Shown here: one piece after another, positions 22,453 through 35,200 of the stretch
Numbering within the stretch: position 1 is the first letter of the stretch
How the letters are laid out: each line of letters begins with the position of its first letter
Assembly (NCBI GenBank): GCA_013339895.1
Contig: JABACO010000001.1
Location: 20,378,171 to 20,442,170, forward strand
Reading direction: 5' to 3'
Length of the DNA: 64,000 bases
Origin: Ephydatia muelleri
Taxonomy: Eukaryota; Porifera; Demospongiae; Spongillida; Spongillidae
Translations under genes and position numbers: made by a program
The notes under the pieces: generated by a model
The model's database searches: none
The model's input: only the letters and a program-made list of their open reading frames with translations
What the model was told of the DNA's origin: nothing

Positions 22453-22667
22453 AATACAGGGCTCGTTTAATGTCTGCTTCATCAAACCTTGCAGTTTCTT
22501 GGCTATCAGTTATACTATCCCCAGGTCTTAACCTCCACCTTGACACAGCTGAATTCCAAACAGCCTTAAAATGGAGGCTAGGTATCGACATGTTTGGTGG
22601 TAGTAAGTGCCCATCTGTTCAACCCAGTCTTTAGATCCCTAGGTCACCACGCCCTAACATGCAGATA

Positions 22668-22984
22668 TAGTGGAGAGTAGTGGGCGCACCCAGCCAGCTG
22701 ATGTTCTAGTGCCAAAATGGGATCTGGGGAAACCTGCAGCTAATCGAAGCATCCTGAATGAAGTGTGTGCGACAGCAGGATTATCTGTCTGGGTTTCCGA
22801 AAAAAGGAAGCATGCCTCGGCCAATGATGTTAAGTGCTCACAGCTAGGTTGGTCAAACATACCTTTGGCTGTTGAGACTTATGGTTGCTGGGGAGCTAAA
22901 GCACGCTTACATCTTTCACGCCTTGTCTCTAGCCTGGGTGCTAGACTAAATTGCTCTAAATTGCATGCCACCTCAACACTCTAA
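22668..22984 (+). pseudogene. LINE reverse transcriptase C-terminal fragment 2
   Basis: An open frame of about 100 codons contains QPADVLVPKWDLGKPAA, EKRKHASANDVKCSQLGW and IPLAVETYGCWGAKARLHLS. It is a longer, diverged relative of the fragment at 22290-22452 with the same tail signature. It ends at a stop at 22982-22984. No reverse transcriptase catalytic motif is present. It is probably the remnant of an old 5'-truncated LINE insertion downstream of the SH2-PARP gene. Confidence 0.55.
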
Positions 22985-23579
22985 GGTAGGCTCAACTTGG
23001 TTCTAGTCAGAGCAAATGCAAGGGCACTTCTATCCCGAGCATATGGCATCGGCTCTGACATCCCAGCTTAACTATAGGTTGACACTCAGCTGTTCAGTCA
23101 TAGTCGTTGTGTATTTTGTGTGTGCTCATTTACATAGTAGTAAAAGTGTGCATTACCTGCTGTGGTGCTGTGTACAATCTATGTATAGTAGTATTGCTGT
23201 ACATATATTTCTGTCTTTGTATATTTCAATACTATTATAATTAATTTTAACAATTTTGTTGTATGCATTACACATGCAGTATACATTACAAACAAAAGGA
23301 CTAATATTACAATATAAGTTCTGTGGATCTTCCACAGATGATCCTGCTCGAGACAGGAGTGCCTTTAGTATTATTATTATTTAAATACCTTTACAACACA
23401 TAATCATACACCCATGTAATGGTCCCCACATTCTCCACAACAATATTCGTATATTATATTATTTTGGATAGTTTTAGAGGGTGGCAAAAGTTCTAACCCC
23501 CTCTGTTCATTAGTTATAACTAATGGAATATCTTAATTAGCATGATTTGTTTTCCCATTTTGTGTACAAGTCTATGGAA
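22985..23579. other. No gene recognised
   Basis: AT-rich DNA containing an imperfect inverted run around 23270-23345 (gttctgtggatcttccaca) and only short open frames. Confidence 0.45.
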
Positions 23580-26117
23580 TCGCTAGACTGTGTAACTTTC
23601 GTTGTATGGAACAAGGGAGTATACTGTATGTGTTGGCAGCTGCTGGAAATTAACGAGTAGACGCTGCACCCGCTCTCCCGCAAGTGCACCTTCGAGGTAT
23701 TGAGATCATTCCGATTAAGAGCTCTTTGCTTTAAAAAAAAAAAAAAAACCTTCATATTTAGCATCAATGTAATGTCCAGTGGTTCTGATGATACATTTTC
23801 CTCGTTTAGCAACTACGGCTCGTGTGCTCACATCATTGCTCCAGTAAGCTTTTTCGTTTCCATGTTGACATGACAATGCATGCCTTTGGCTTCATGTATG
23901 CAGGGGGTGAATGTTAAGACTGTTGGCAATGTTATTGACAGTGGTAAGTCTAATTCGCTAACACGGTTTCCTATGTATGACGGCCGTCGAATGTACATGT
24001 ACCTGTATGCATACATGAGCATGTACATGTAGGAACATCGTATTCTTCCCCGATTGTGGTAAGCAAAGCATGTGTTAATTCATTTTATTTATACGTACAG
24101 GGGCGGCTCGGAACAGTGGACTTTCTCACCTCGGAACAGTGGACTTTTGACATCATTCATTGTTATTTTAGGCTCCCTGATCCAATTGCAAAAGTAAACG
24201 CGGTTAGACGTTGCTGATGGGAAAAGATTAAGATGGCGACTGGATTGCATAACTGTTGGTTTACTTAGCAAACCCACATTCACCGCTCAATAAGTATTTC
24301 ATTTCCTTCTCCGCCGTCCTGCCTTTAATTACATATGCATGTCGTGTACGTAAATACCCTGCACGCTCAGTTCCTAGTCAGAATAAGAGCTTCAACTTGC
24401 TTTGTTTGCTGCAGCATTACATGTCATAAAATGGGATATCAGAAACTGCTTTATTATTAGACCGTTTTGCCAACCATGCGTACAGAGAACACAGATCAAT
24501 TGCGTTAAGGTCTCTGCTCTTTTATTGGCAGATGGACGTTGCGACAAATGTCTGTGGAGTACGATCAGGTTAGGCTGCTGCCACTGGGATTAAGCTACAT
24601 GTAATGCTGCTTTTTTTGTATGTGTAGGAACCATACACACTCGTGCATAGCTCTACATGTGTGCACCAACATTTAGCCACGTGCAGAACAGCATATTGTA
24701 CGCATGCATGGCATTGAAAAGTACGACATATAGTGTCTCATCTCACCGCGTGTATGCAAATTAAAGCCACGAACACGTTGCTTTGCATGTTGAAATTTTC
24801 ACCTGAACTAACTGTAACCACAGTTGTGCGTTTGGCTGGAGCTCTGGCAGAGGTCATATTGACGATTGAAGCGCAAGCTAGCACGTGTACTTACAGTGCC
24901 AAATAAATGTTCACTTACCTCATAGTTTCACACATATGATTCCAAAGTGAGGCTCATTCATTAGAAATCAGACTCGCGAAAATGTTTTCAAAATGTTTGG
25001 AAACAAACACACGTTTATGAGGACCACCAGACATCTTTAGCACAATGATTCCAAATACACGCTGGAGAAAATTTTCGCGAGTCTGATTTCTAATGAATGA
25101 GCACCTTTATATGCATGTGAATTTATAGCGACAGAAAGCGCACAGGCAGCTACATCAAGCTGTCTACAGTAGCCTCACTTTGGAATCATATGTGTGAAAC
25201 TATGAGGTAAGTGAACATTTATTTGGCACTGTAAGTACACGTGCTAGCTTGCGCTTCAATCGTCAATATGACCTCTGCCAGAGCTCCAGCCAAACGCACA
25301 ACTGTGGTTACAGTTAGTTCAGGTGAAAATTTCAACATGCAAAGCAACGTGTTCGTGGCTTTAATTTGCATACACGCGGTGAGATGAGACACTATATGTC
25401 GTACTTTTCAATGCCATGCATGCGTACAATATGCTGTTCTGCACGTGGCTAAATGTTGGTGCACACATGTAGAGCTATGCACGAGTGTGTATGGTTCCTA
25501 CACATACAAAAAAAGCAGCATTACATGTAGCTTAATCCCAGTGGCAGCAGCCTAACCTGATCGTACTCCACAGACATTTGTCGCAACGTCCATCTGCCAA
25601 TAAAAGAGCAGAGACCTTAACGCAATTGATCTGTGTTCTCTGTACGCATGGTTGGCAAAACGGTCTAATAATAAAGCAGTTTCTGATATCCCATTTTATG
25701 ACATGTAATGCTGCAGCAAACAAAGCAAGTTGAAGCTCTTATTCTGACTAGGAACTGAGCGTGCAGGGTATTTACGTACACGACATGCATATGTAATTAA
25801 AGGCAGGACGGCGGAGAAGGAAATGAAATACTTATTGAGCGGTGAATGTGGGTTTGCTAAGTAAACCAACAGTTATGCAATCCAGTCGCCATCTTAATCT
25901 TTTCCCATCAGCAACGTCTAACCGCGTTTACTTTTGCAATTGGATCAGGGAGCCTAAAATAACAATGAATGATGTCAAAAGTCCACTGTTCCGAGGTGAG
26001 AAAGTCCACTGTTCCGAGCCGCCCCTGTACCGATACTGATTCGCATATACAAAACTCTCCTAATTCGTGTTCATTCATGTATGCAGGCCGGTATCATAGC
26101 CAAGCATATTGGACCTC
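23580..26117 (+). pseudogene. Subtilase copy 5, 3' exons broken by a palindromic insertion
   Basis: Exon 12 (about 23610-23690) keeps AAGN but then runs into stops. Exon 13 (about 23762-23842) reads MSSGSDDTFSSFSNYGSCAH. Exons 14 (about 23904-23943) and 15 (about 24032-24057, GTSYSSPIV) follow. Intron 15 is opened by the inverted-repeat element 24099-26026. Exon 16 resumes at about 26086 (AGIIAKHIG) and is cut at about 26117 by the Ginger-like transposon. The far side, at 36477, is DNA that normally lies after the stop codon, so about 200 bp of the gene were lost as well. Confidence 0.8.
24099..26026. mobile_element. 1.93-kb palindromic (foldback) element
   Basis: Two arms of 855 bp, 24099-24953 and 25172-26026, are inverted copies of each other with no difference that I found: the short ORFs at 24402-24593 (+) and 25532-25723 (-) give the same 63-residue translation. 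The 218-bp centre contains a further inverted pair of about 30 bp (24954-24983 with 25071-25100). The tips read aggggcggctcggaacagtg, and GTAC lies on both sides (24095-24098 and 26027-26030). GTAC is self-complementary, so it may be a target duplication or part of the repeat. The target is intron 15 of a subtilase copy. No transposase is encoded. Confidence 0.9.
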
Positions 26118-26382
26118 CAGTCACGGCTGATTTGGTCCTATCCTGAAATGGTCCTAGGACCGTTTCAGGCAGCCTGTTTTGGTCCGGCAGACTAAAACAG
26201 GCATTGCCTGAAACGCTCCTAGGACTATTTCAGGCTGCCTATTTGGGTCCTACGCTGCTCATTTTGGTCCTACACCTAGGACCATTTCAAGCTGCTCATT
26301 TTGGTTCTACACTGACAAAGAATAGATTCCATATAAATTTAAGTTTTACGAGTTTATGAGCACAATTGATCAAAGTTGGATA

Positions 26383-27068
26383 CTATGACAAATACACACA
26401 AGTACGACAAAACCATTCTTTCGTATTCTTGAAAATAAAAGATGGAATAATTTCACAAGTTTTGTGGTACCATAAATGGCAACCAACACATCTTGCCATT
26501 TTGTCATCTCCCCTCATTAGCCTGCAACTGCAAAAAATTTCATATTGAACATGGCTGTATGGTCGTTGAGCCTTCCTTTCCTTAGCTGGAAAGGGCTCCA
26601 TCATTCCAGACTCCAAGCATTTGGTCAGAAAAGATCGTAAACATGTCTGATTATACAATAAATTGCTTGGATATGCTGAAAAGCAAATAGATGTTGCAAA
26701 CGCAATGGCGAACACTCCACAATTATTTGAATCGTGTGGTGATTCAAAGATGAGTGTGATTTTGTTTGTTGGACTTAAAATCATAGCAGCAATTCGCTGT
26801 TTAACCTCTTGGGGTACGTCAGTATGTCCCATGCTATCATACACATGTACCTCTCCTGGAACGCATCCTACATTATCCAGTGACTGTCTGAGATATTCAA
26901 GATTTGTACAAAGTTTTCCCTTTCAATCTGAAATTGCATGTTCTTTGCTAACAAAGTGTTCTGAAGTCCACCAATGGAGCTATGTCTGGCTTTTAAAAAG
27001 CTTCTGTGCAGCATTGATGACACTGTCAGATAGCCATTTTCCTCCCACAATATCTTGGTGGCCTTCAC
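26383..27068 (-). pseudogene. Ulp1-type protease and PHD finger of the Ginger-like element
   Basis: The frame from 27068 reads LKARHSSIGGLQNTLLAKN and ILNISDSHWIM, the region of the catalytic histidine. It then shifts near 26878 and continues VHVYDSMGHTDVPQEV (aspartate) and SPHDSNNCGVFAIAFATS (catalytic cysteine), as in C48 deSUMOylating-type proteases. A PHD-type zinc finger follows: CSCRLMRGDDKMARCVGC, LWYHKTC and WFCRTC. The single frame break between the His and Asp blocks makes this copy non-functional unless a small intron spans it. In Ginger elements these domains lie C-terminal to the integrase. Confidence 0.75.
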
Positions 27069-28208
27069 GAAGTAAATTCAGAGATGGTATCCAATATTGT
27101 ACACTTTCACAATCTCTATGTTTCTATAAGAAGAAATTATTACATGCACCATACCATTTCAAAACAATTCTTTTATTGCAAGGTAGATGTAACTATTGCA
27201 ATGTGTATTGAACTGATTGGAATAAATAACATGGCTTTAATTTAATGATACAGCTGCTTAGCGTAATCAGGGATTTACGGTAATGCCAACTTTGCAAATG
27301 GGAGTGGGTTTGGAATATGGAGATTATTCAGGGATTGGGGACAAAATTCTTCCCTCTAATTCATAATGTTTAATGGCATTGCAGTTAAATGGTGTGAACA
27401 AGCTCAATCAATCAAATTGTGATATGGCATGGTTAGTCAATTTACAGGCAAGCCAGACGATAGAAGCAGTAAATTCCAGTCTTAGATGAAATGGCCTTTA
27501 AACCTATCACAAACGTTGGTGTGTGACTTTTTTACCTTAGAAACTTCACTGTGAATGTGCTTCACATCAGCCTTCAATGATAAGCAGCCACCTAAATCTT
27601 GCCCTGCTGATGACATTGAATGTTGTACAGGTGAACCTGCACCTTCCATTTGATTCATAAACTGTAACAAAAGCTAAAGCACTAACAAGGCAAATGGTGA
27701 TGTGTGAACTCACCTCTGGAAAGAGGACTTCATATAGATAGGAAAAACCATATCCACGCCGACCAAATACCGTTGTAATAGTGCCCATATAAGAAAACAG
27801 TTGTCCTTGCTATATTGAAATAATGTCAAGAGAATTATAATGAGAAAAATAGCCTATGCATCCTACTATGAATGAACAAATATTTTAGAACTAGACTACT
27901 ATACAGTATATAATGCTACTAACCAAGAGATCTGGTAATGTTTTAATAGGCCCATAGTCGCATCCATGCTTCTCTTGTTTGTTGCCATGCCAATATACAT
28001 CATGCGGCTGTGAGGTAATGGCACCATTGATGATGGCAATGAGCTCTGGCTGTTGAGGGGAGGTGATAATCATATTAATACAATTTAAAAATTCATTACC
28101 TTCAACCTATCCATTTCTGACTTGAATCGAGAAAACAGAATTTCGTCTTCAGAACTAAAATATATGTGCAAATGTTGTAACAGGATGTAATAGCTAGTTA
28201 TACCACCC

Positions 28209-28211
<3 letters not shown>

Positions 28212-28241
<30 letters not shown>
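28212..28241 (+). repeat. Homopolymer of 30 C
   Basis: An uninterrupted C run. Its exact length is likely unreliable in any assembly. Confidence 0.9.
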
Positions 28242-28399
28242 TTTGTGGAAAATAGCGATTCATCCCATCAAACCTTGCATAAAAGTCATCTTGGTCTTTT
28301 GGAAAATGACAGGAAAAAAGAGGACAACTTCTGTCAATCACAATAATCCTACCACTTGTATGAACCCTCATTCACACTGTTTACCTGAAGTAGATTGTT

Positions 28400-28730
28400 G
28401 TTCATGGAGTGGTGGTGTGGACTGCTGTGGAGAGGCTGGTGGAATGTAAAGCTGTGGAAAGGCTGATGGAGTGGATTGCTGAGGAGAGGCTGATGGAGTG
28501 TGGACTGCTGTAGAGAGGCTGGTGGAGTGGACTGCTGTAGAGAGGCTGGTGGAGTGGACTGCTGTAGAGAGGCTGGTGGAGTGGACTGCTGTGAAGAGGC
28601 TGGTGGAGTGGACTGCTGTGGAGAGGCTGGTGGAGTGGACTGCTGTGGAGAGGCTGGTGGAGTGGACTGCTGTGGAGAGGCTGATGGAGTGGACTGCTGT
28701 GGAGAGATGGAAGCTGGTGGGGCCGACAAA
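28400..28730 (-). repeat. 27-bp minisatellite coding a Ser-Thr-Pro-Gln repeat
   Basis: About ten tandem 27-bp units (ggctggtggagtggactgctg on +) give the nine-residue repeat STPPASPQQ when read on the reverse strand. The frame lies between the integrase and the protease of the Ginger-like element and would form a flexible linker. The + strand ORFs over it are mirror images of the repeat. Confidence 0.8.
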
Positions 28731-29208
28731 TTGGACTCGATGTAGGGATGGTGCAGTTAGCTGTCGGTTGAACACTTTTAAACGAGTACCATTCACACGG
28801 TTAATGAAATGAAAAGGATTTCAATGAATAAAATCCTTTGCTATGCTTGGCTGTAATGATGTATGGTCCAGCCCACTTTGGGTCCAATTTACCGCCTTTC
28901 CTCTTTTTTCTTAGAAAATTTTTTCTTTAACACCTCAGTGCCAATTTGACTGTTGCATGTTTGACATCATACTGCTGCTTTTGCCTTTCCTAGTGGCAAA
29001 AACAGAGCTTATAAAATAATTTGAACATAATAATACTTATACCTGTGCACGAAGAATATTGCTTTTGACAATTTTCAACACTTTTTGCCTTTCACTGGTT
29101 AACACTGACATGTCAGTTTCAACTGCAGTACTATAGTGCAAAGATCATTCAAGTGCATAATGGTGAGATACACAGCTTACCACAATAACTTATCAGGTGA
29201 CACAGATT

Positions 29209-32200
29209 TCAAATCCACATCAATCGGCAAGACTGCTTTGCGCCCAAACATGACTTCAAATGGTGCATAGCAACTAGATCATGATAGGATGTGTTATAAG
29301 CAAACACTGCTGAATCTATGAATTCATCCCAAAGTTGTTTTTGTTCTGTAATTGGCATCCACTGCAAGGTTTGATTAAATCTTTCGTCAAGACCATTCGA
29401 CTGCACACAGGGACCAAATCAGCAAGTTAAAACACCAAAACCAACTGTAATGAATGTACCTGTGAATGGTAGGGTGTGATAAGGCATTGTCTTATCCCCA
29501 GCAGTTTCATCATTTCAGCATTTAGCTTGTTCTTGAATTCTGAACCATCATCAGTAGTCAAAACACGAGGCAATCCCATTGGCATGAAAATCTATAATAA
29601 TGTGCAAAAACATAGGTCACGTTACTTTGACACGAAGAAACAACTGACAAACAACTGTAGCATTTTAAAAGGTGTTGTAATCATCTTATCACTACAAAGA
29701 TATAATAAGCCCACTAAATCTACACAATGCTACGAACACCACTACAAGGTTTAAAAATCTAGTGTTTAGTTGATATTACTTGCACATGTCAAAGAGTTAA
29801 ATGATACAAACCTTGTAGAATGTGCTTGCTACTTGATGGGCCTCTTTGCTGGGTGTAGCAACATGCAGCTTCAACCCATTTAGAGAAATAGTCACTCAAA
29901 GTAAGAATGTATCTAAAAAAATTGCAACAATGCAAAATAAAGTGTGAAAACTGCATTAGCAGATCCGTTATAATATGCATCAGTTGATGTGATGCTCACA
30001 CACATACCCATGCAGACGTACATGTAACACAACTCACCACATACACACATGCACACACATTCCACATCACTGATGGGCGCACCTGTTTCCAGATAATGAA
30101 ATAGGTGATATTGGTCCAATGAAATCAATGGCGACATGATACCATGTTGTATACACAGGAACTGGATGCATTTCAGTAGTTGTTAATGTCTGTTGTGCAG
30201 AATTCCTTTGACAAACTTCACAGGATGACACCTAAAAATACAAAGAGTACATATTCCAACGGATTACAAGTGTACACACATGCAGTATTTATATTAACAC
30301 CGGGTCCATGAAAATTGAATACTTTTTTTGTCGAACCTCCTTATAAAAAAAATAGTCGGAAAATGCCAATTGTCTGATAATACATGTTTTTATATAGTAC
30401 AAGTATCGCCATGATATGTGACATTATTGCCAGCTTTATACTTATCTTCGAGGCCAACCTGTATACTTTCAAAGCGACGCGGTTGTGCGTTTTTCGGTAA
30501 CGAAGCGTTGCGGAGGACACTTTTTTTCTAGGCTATTAGGAGCAGCTTTGAATACGAATTTAATTGTTATTCAGTACGTCTAGAAAGGCACAATTAATAT
30601 TACGTTTGTAGTTAGCTTAAATCATGTTCAAAACTCACTTGTAGCTGCATAGCGTCGTGCCCAGACTTCGATTTACGGTTAATAATTTGTTTGTAGGTTA
30701 TTGATGATGGATAATTTAATAATTTGATTTGGTCGTTATAATGTCTACTCTTGCATGTTATCCGAAGCATAAGAAGCCGGTATGTGACCGGTGTGATGCA
30801 CGTACTAACTGCGTAAGTTGTTGCATGTGTACACCCCGTGCTGCGCGCGGTCGACCAAGAAAGGAGAGCGAATCACCATCGGAGCCACCATCATCTAGTC
30901 CCCTCGTACAGCGCGTTAATCCCGAACGTGCAGCTCGCGATCGAGTACTCGACAGCAATGCAACTGCTGAAACTCCTGAAAAGGAAGATATCAGCCAAGT
31001 TTCGTCATCGCAAGCGCACATCCTCGATGTGTTGGAGTTGATGGGCTGTAAGGAGCATGAAAGTAGCGTGCGAAGGCTCCCACACATCGATAATAGATGT
31101 CAGGTGGTGAACGCGAGCGAGGCTGATATTGATGCTACTCTATGCAACGTGTAGACAACGTGTTTTTAAGAGGGGTGAAGGCTTGGATCCACTTGTTACT
31201 TCCAAATCTGAAGCTAAAATGTGATAGCAAGTTGAAGGCAGTATGCAGCATTATGTCAATGGCAGAAGAACAGCTGATTGCTGGACAGTCGACTGATGAG
31301 TTGGAGATAGATGAAGAAGATGACGTTCCTACCTCTGTTACCACACCAATAGACGTGAGTATGCTCACTACCATACCCAATATCATCAGGGAAGTGCTGC
31401 AGCATGAAACTCGGTACACGTCTACAGATGCAAGGAAGCTTCTTGTCCCATTGTCTCATGTGCCATCTGAATACTTAGCATCAATACTCAGAATCAGCAA
31501 CAGCTATGCTAAGCGCCTAAGTTTTCAAGCCAAGGTAGACCAGCTGTACCTAATACATGGTGTAAAACTTCAAGAGTTTAACCAGACTCACTCCCGTGTA
31601 CACGTGGACATGATTCAATCTGCTGTGGATTTTGTATACAGTGAGGGTAACATTGGACGTCTTGCATGGGAAGTCCGAAAACGTTCTCCAAATAGGAATC
31701 TCAGATGGAAGGATTTGGAGAATGTTTTTGCGATGAGGTCCCTGGTTTTAAAGCACGATATCGCCACCATGTACAAGGTGTACTCTGAGAGGTACAAAGA
31801 TGCTATTCCTGGGAAGTCACCTATTGGAAGGTCAATATTCTACTCCATCGCCAGAACCATCACCGGAGGAGGAAAGCAGCAGGAGGCGCGTGCAGGGGTA
31901 GACTATATTAAGGTGAACTTCCACACTGACAACTTTGCCATTATGGACAAGGTTATAGATCTGCTAGCACCTCTCTCAGACCTGGACCACACCCTGCGTG
32001 ATGAGCTGCGTCTTCTCCGTACTGATGTGTATACCTTCCTCAGTTACGGATATGCAGTGCATGTTAAGGAGGGTGTCAAGGCATCAGATGAGCATGCAGG
32101 GCACTGCCATATACATGTACCTCAGGTGCATGAAAATCAGCTGTTCAATGCATACCAGGAACTGGAGAAGTTGGCTGCTCAATCTGACAGGTTTGATGAA

Positions 32201-35200
32201 GCAGCGTTTCAGAAGGTGTTTGTGGACCAGGTTTGTAACCAACTGATTCTGTGTGAGCAATCAAGGGGAACTGTCGCGAGTGACAGCAACAATGCCACCA
32301 CACACTCACCAGTGTTTTCCCTTGACCTGGCTCCTCAAAGGAAGCCCAACAAGACATCCAAAGCTGGTGGTCACCTTGAGTGCAGTGCCTGCAGAAGTCC
32401 GTTCCTCTTCTACGATAAGTTGAGGAAAGTGTGCATGGCCAAAGTGGATGAGGATCCTATCAGGCTATCTGAGGTAGCAGATATCCTTCTCACGATACAT
32501 CAGTGTGAGCGTCGCACATATCGATACATGGCTCATGTTATGCTAGCATCCCAGCAGGCATACCACACGAAAAAAGCCATTGCACAAATGGACTCGGATA
32601 CTGCTTACATGGTCTTCGACTTTAAGCAGAAGTTCCTGGCAAAGGGTTTCCGTGAAGGTGGGGATTCTTATTATGGGAAAAAAGGAATACTGTGGTGGGG
32701 AGCTGGTGTGTATGTTAAGGCCGACTCCAAGCAGGATGGCAGGTGCATCAGTGAGTCACGTGATGCACTCTATGTGGAGATCAACTTTACCAGGGACAAG
32801 GCACGATTGCAGAACCTGAGCGTGGAAACAGAAGAGGATGGCATGGTTAGTGAGTTGACTGCTGAGAGTATTGAAGGGATAGATGGTGCTACAGAGTGTG
32901 AGAAGGATGCTTGTGGCATGGAGGATGATGAATTAGAGTGGAAGGGTGTTGGTGAAGATGATTTTTTAGGAGAAGAGGAGGGTTTTGGGGAGGAGGGCTG
33001 TGAGGAGGGGGAGCAGGGTTTTGGGGAGGAGGGCTGTGAAGAGAGAGAGGGGGTTTTGGGGGAGGGCGAGGGATTTTTTGGGGAAGGAGAGGAAGAAGGT
33101 GATATGGAGTCTGAGGAGGATACTGGTGAGCAGGAGAGGGAGGATGCTATGACGGAGGAGGGGAAAGATTGCCAGGCTGAGGGGGAGGTGGGAGATATGG
33201 AGGAGGATGGTGATTTAGGATCAGATAATGTTGCTCTGCATTTCATCGATTGCATTGTTCAAGATGAGCAGAAGGCTGATGCCAATGTTGTTCTATCCTG
33301 CTTGGAGGCAGCAATGCATGCCTTGAAACATCGATTTCCCTATCTGACCAAAATTATTGTCCAGAGTGACAATGCCAAAAACCTGGCTGGGAAGCAAACT
33401 AAGCAATTTCTACCTTATGTCTCCTCAGCTGCAGGGTTGAAGCTGGTGGGTTACTTCCACAATGAGGCGCAAAGCGGCAAGGATGTGTGCGACACTCATT
33501 TTTCCCACCAGCAGACCCAAGTGGATGCATATCTAGCACAGGGAGAGGGAGGGAGGAAGGTCTCCACACCCAAGCAACTAGCTGTGGCACTTGTCAATAC
33601 ATCTGTAAGAAATACTACTGTTTTATTGGTGAAACCAGATTTTGGGGCTCCGTATCGCACTGCATCCATCCCTGCAATACCTGGCATATCAACCTTTTAT
33701 GCAACCCAATACGTAACAGTTGCTGGTGAGCAGCAGATGTGGATGTTTGATTGCCTGGGGCAGAAGGTACCATCTTTGTGTGTGCCCATTGTTTCATGCC
33801 ATGCATCATCAATGATTTCCCCAATGGGTAAGGAGGGCATCAACTTTACAGGTGTTACGGTAACTCTTAACAGTGATGGTGATGATGTGTGTAAGCAAGT
33901 GAGGAAGGAAAGGAGGCGATACAAAAAGAGATGTCTGAGTATAAGCAAGCGAGAGGAACATCGTGTAGAGAAGCAGCATAAGGATGAGGAGGCATTGAAT
34001 GCCATACGCATTGTATATCCACAGTGCACTGTCTGCTTGTACCACTTCAAGTCCCAAGTATTGCTTGAAGGTCATGTATGTGGTGGTTTGAATGAGCCTA
34101 AGGATGCTCTCAGCGTTGCTATGAAGTATGCCAACCAGCTGCTTACCAAGATGAACTTCACTATTAGAGGTGCAATTGACCAAGCATCAGTCATGTTTCA
34201 GATGGAAGGTACCAGTGAGATTCTGTTCGCAAGTTTTGAGCCCAACTTTTTTCCTGGCTGGGCACACATAAGAAAAAACATACATCCTGAGCTGACTAAT
34301 AAAGTCAGTAGTGTAATCCATGAATGCTGGAAAGCTGGTGAGAACAAAGGCACTGGTAAGGTGAAAATATCAGCTGATGGGGTATTTGAAAGACTTGAGG
34401 AGATGCAGTCTCACAATTTGATCCGATTGAGTGAGCTGCCTGTAGTTGGGAAGATTCGTGCTGTGTATCAATGTGTTGGAAACAAGCCCCAGGCACCAAT
34501 TGGAGTTCGTAAGCGTGGTAGGCCTCATGATTCTGGTAGTGGAGACTGTGGAGGAAGAAATGTGAAAAACAGGGTGTCCTTTGAACAGCTTGATGTAGGT
34601 AAGGAACTGTCTACCTGGAAAAAGCCAGAGCTTGAAGCATACCTCCATCACTTCCAGCTCAAGAAGTCTGGGAATAAGCCTGACCTCATCAAACGTGTAG
34701 AAGAACATATGGCTATGCAATAACTGTGATGTTTCATTTGTTCATACTTGTACTACATGTGTAACTATACGATTTCACGCGAGCGCATTAACGCGTACAG
34801 CGTTAATAAAAAAAAACATTGCACGCACTATTACCAACATTTGGGTCTGGGGCCGAGACGCGAACAAGGAGACGTCTGTTTCGACGCTAGCGTAGTAGTT
34901 TATTGCCAGAATAAGTTCGAACCCTACTTATCCGATAAAGATGAGCATTTTTATACTATTTTTCAATACCAAAACCGCGAGACAAAAAAGTGTCCCGTTT
35001 CCGGTTCTCGGTCTTACCCTTCAGCTCTAATATAATGTAGCTTATGAACGAAAGTAGTTGCAGGCCTGGGAACAGCTCCAAACTTCATGTAAAGAGTTGT
35101 AATCTTGGAAAAATGGCATTTTAGGCAATTGGAACCTTTCCGACAAATTTTCCTAAAACGTTAGTTCGACAAAAAAGGCTCTAAAAGTATTCAATTTTCA

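Noticed and set aside
24402-25723. Two 63-codon ORFs with identical translations on opposite strands
   Set aside because: They are the same sequence in the two arms of the palindrome and show no family motif; not called as genes.
28350-28740. CRISPR-like array
   Set aside because: Units are directly abutting 27-bp coding repeats with no unique spacers.
28498-28812. Forward-strand ORFs with repeated Trp-Thr-Ala-Val or Asp-Cys-Cys units
   Set aside because: Mirror readings of the 27-bp minisatellite; the reverse-strand STPPASPQQ frame fits the transposon gene order better.
32770-33255. 161-codon Ser/Pro-rich reverse ORF
   Set aside because: Complement of the Glu/Gly-rich acidic stretch in the 1193-codon ORF.
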